From: Liolophura sinensis
Taxonomy: Eukaryota; Mollusca; Polyplacophora; Chitonida; Chitonidae
Assembly: GCF_032854445.1 (NCBI RefSeq)
Contig: NC_088300.1
Coordinates: 37,228,458 to 37,292,457, forward strand
Length of the DNA: 64,000 bases
Direction of reading: 5' to 3'
Shown here one piece after another: positions 62,498-64,000 of this stretch. Numbering within the stretch: position 1 is the stretch's first letter; each line of letters starts with the position of its first letter. The position numbers and the translations under genes were made by a program. The notes below the pieces were generated by a model. That model was not told the DNA's origin and did not search any database. It saw only the letters and a program-made list of their open reading frames with translations.

Positions 62498-64000
62498 TGG
62501 TCTTCAACAAAATCCAATGGAATCATGTTTGTTTTTTTATCTACATTTAACACATATTTATTGTGATGAACACCGCTGGGTATATGGCATTAGGAAATCG
62601 AATTGTGTGATTTGGCAACTATATGCTGAATAGCAGTATGTCATTGTCAAATTCTTGACATGTTACTGATGATCAGGTTTTAATGCTGGCAGATTGAACC
62701 AATTCTTACTCATGATGTAGGCCTACCATAAGGTTCCTAATAAGTGTAAGTTTGTTAAGAATATAGAAGAGATGGTGACATTGCACATGCAAATCAGATC
62801 AATTGTTCATAATATAATTTTATTGTATGTAAATCACACACACAGAGCTATAGGTTAAAGTACACAAGTTTGTAACATACTAATAAAACCTATAGAAACA
62901 AAAACTTGATGTCCTTAACAGCTTTTTGTATGTCTTGTATTTATTGAGGAATATTAAAATGTGTCAAAACTGACTTCTGTTACCCCTACTGACGGGAAAT
63001 CTTAACTGTATTATGACTTCATATGGGTTGACTCTGGACTTCTGAAGTCATTACAGTATTACAGTGAGTAAACATTTTCTTAGAGTCACATTGTCACTGT
63101 TTGGAGGTTAAAACTGAAGCCAAATTTTCAAGGCCTCCTTGATGGGCTAGATCAACACTTTTGTTGTTGTTTTTTCTTTAAACCATTATGTATACATGTA
63201 CATGTATTGCATGGAAGCTAATAATACCAAACAATTTAAGTTGCTTGTTTTATACATATTTATTTATTTGAATGGAGCTTAATGTTGCACTTAAGAATAT
63301 TTCATTATACAGAAGCAATGAGTTTAATGGGTGGAGGAAACCAATAAGAGCCCAAGGAAACACACTAAGCTTTGTACTTGACACACCTCTTGACTTTAAA
63401 AAGTCCAATTTATAACAGTTCGGATAGGACAGGTGCCTGTACTGTAGTTTCTCAATCACAACCTTTTGCACGCTGCCTGAATGGAAAACTGGAAACGCAT
63501 ATCGGAAGCAAACAACAATCAACCATTCTCCCATGTTTTTTTTCTCATTACACTAACTTGCACCACTTTCAACACCTTTGATGTTTAACCCTGAGGAAAA
63601 GATTCCACAATGTATACATTTAGTGAAACCTAACCAGTAGTACATCTCAGTTTGTACTGTTCGATTGACAACATGAGTCTTACATGTATTAAAGTTTCTA
63701 ACTAACAGAATTTGAAGGTTTTTAAGACATGGTGTACACAAGATTTCAGGAAATGACTGAGGGCTGTTTACAATGTCATACACATACTTGGCAGCGACAA
63801 AGTGTAAGTTGCAGTTTCTATTTACAGGAGACGTGCAAACATTCCAGTAACAGTACAATATCCGAATAACTCTTAAAATTACTGAATGGTTGCATGAATA
63901 CTGGATACTGGTTTTAACATGGCAATATTTCTACAAAGAACAACCTCTAATTTGATGTGAAAATACACTATGTTTAGTGTCAGTGGCCCTTCAGTACAGT
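62498..64000. other. COA4 3' UTR and right flank
   Basis: 3' UTR to about 62900. A decayed family A SINE (minus) lies at 63255-63375 (TATTTATTTATTTGAATGG, AAGAATATTTCATTATAC). Two minus-strand open frames (63250-63858) lack recognisable domains and could be 3' UTR of a gene beyond the edge. Confidence 0.4.

Overview
The window is nuclear DNA from an animal. Genes are AT-rich, widely spaced and split into many small exons with GT-AG introns. Introns and spacers are packed with two families of tRNA-headed SINEs (tails ending in AATA repeats), foldback elements and at least a dozen minisatellites. The gene set and SINE style suggest a marine lophotrochozoan, most likely a mollusc; that is inference, not proof.

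Gene layout, left to right. (1) PRORP (mitochondrial RNase P nuclease), minus strand, 412-3178, running off the left edge. (2) A small unidentified two-exon plus-strand gene, 7779-8432, downstream of a GC-rich segment carrying two RFX-type X-box-like sites, so possibly ciliary. (3) TATDN3, minus strand, 9958-21652. All 12 coding exons could be placed and sum to 801 nt (266 aa) with every phase consistent. (4) NSL1 (MIS12 kinetochore complex), plus strand, three 3' exons at 26080-31100, head-to-head with TATDN3 as in vertebrates; its N-terminal exons were not found. (5) An UNC5CL-like ZU5/UPA/death-domain membrane protein, plus strand, 39024-45567, five exons, with an apparent one-base frame discrepancy in exon 4. 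(6) DTD2 (D-aminoacyl-tRNA deacylase 2), minus strand, 58534-61210, first and last coding exons found. (7) COA4 (cytochrome c oxidase assembly factor 4), plus strand, 61369-62497, complete, with its start 158 bp from that of DTD2.

Repeats. Tandem arrays with units of 21, 23, 33, 35, 41, 43, 43-52, 43-46, 47-49, 57 and 68 bp occupy much of the non-coding space. The largest is a roughly 3.2-kb, 43-bp-unit array filling one NSL1 intron, with a nested 861-bp higher-order duplication. Several arrays produce long open frames that are artefacts of periodicity. A decayed non-LTR reverse transcriptase lies at 22540-23420. An unidentified broken coding sequence bounded by about 50-bp inverted repeats lies at 37683-38427.

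The genes form no pathway or operon. Three act in mitochondria or translation quality control (PRORP, COA4, DTD2), one in nucleic-acid or phosphodiester hydrolysis (TATDN3), one at kinetochores (NSL1) and one in death-domain signalling (UNC5CL-like). I did not find a convincing new multi-gene system. The best leads are the small X-box-linked gene, the inverted-repeat-bounded coding remnant, the UNC5CL frame problem and the nested minisatellite.
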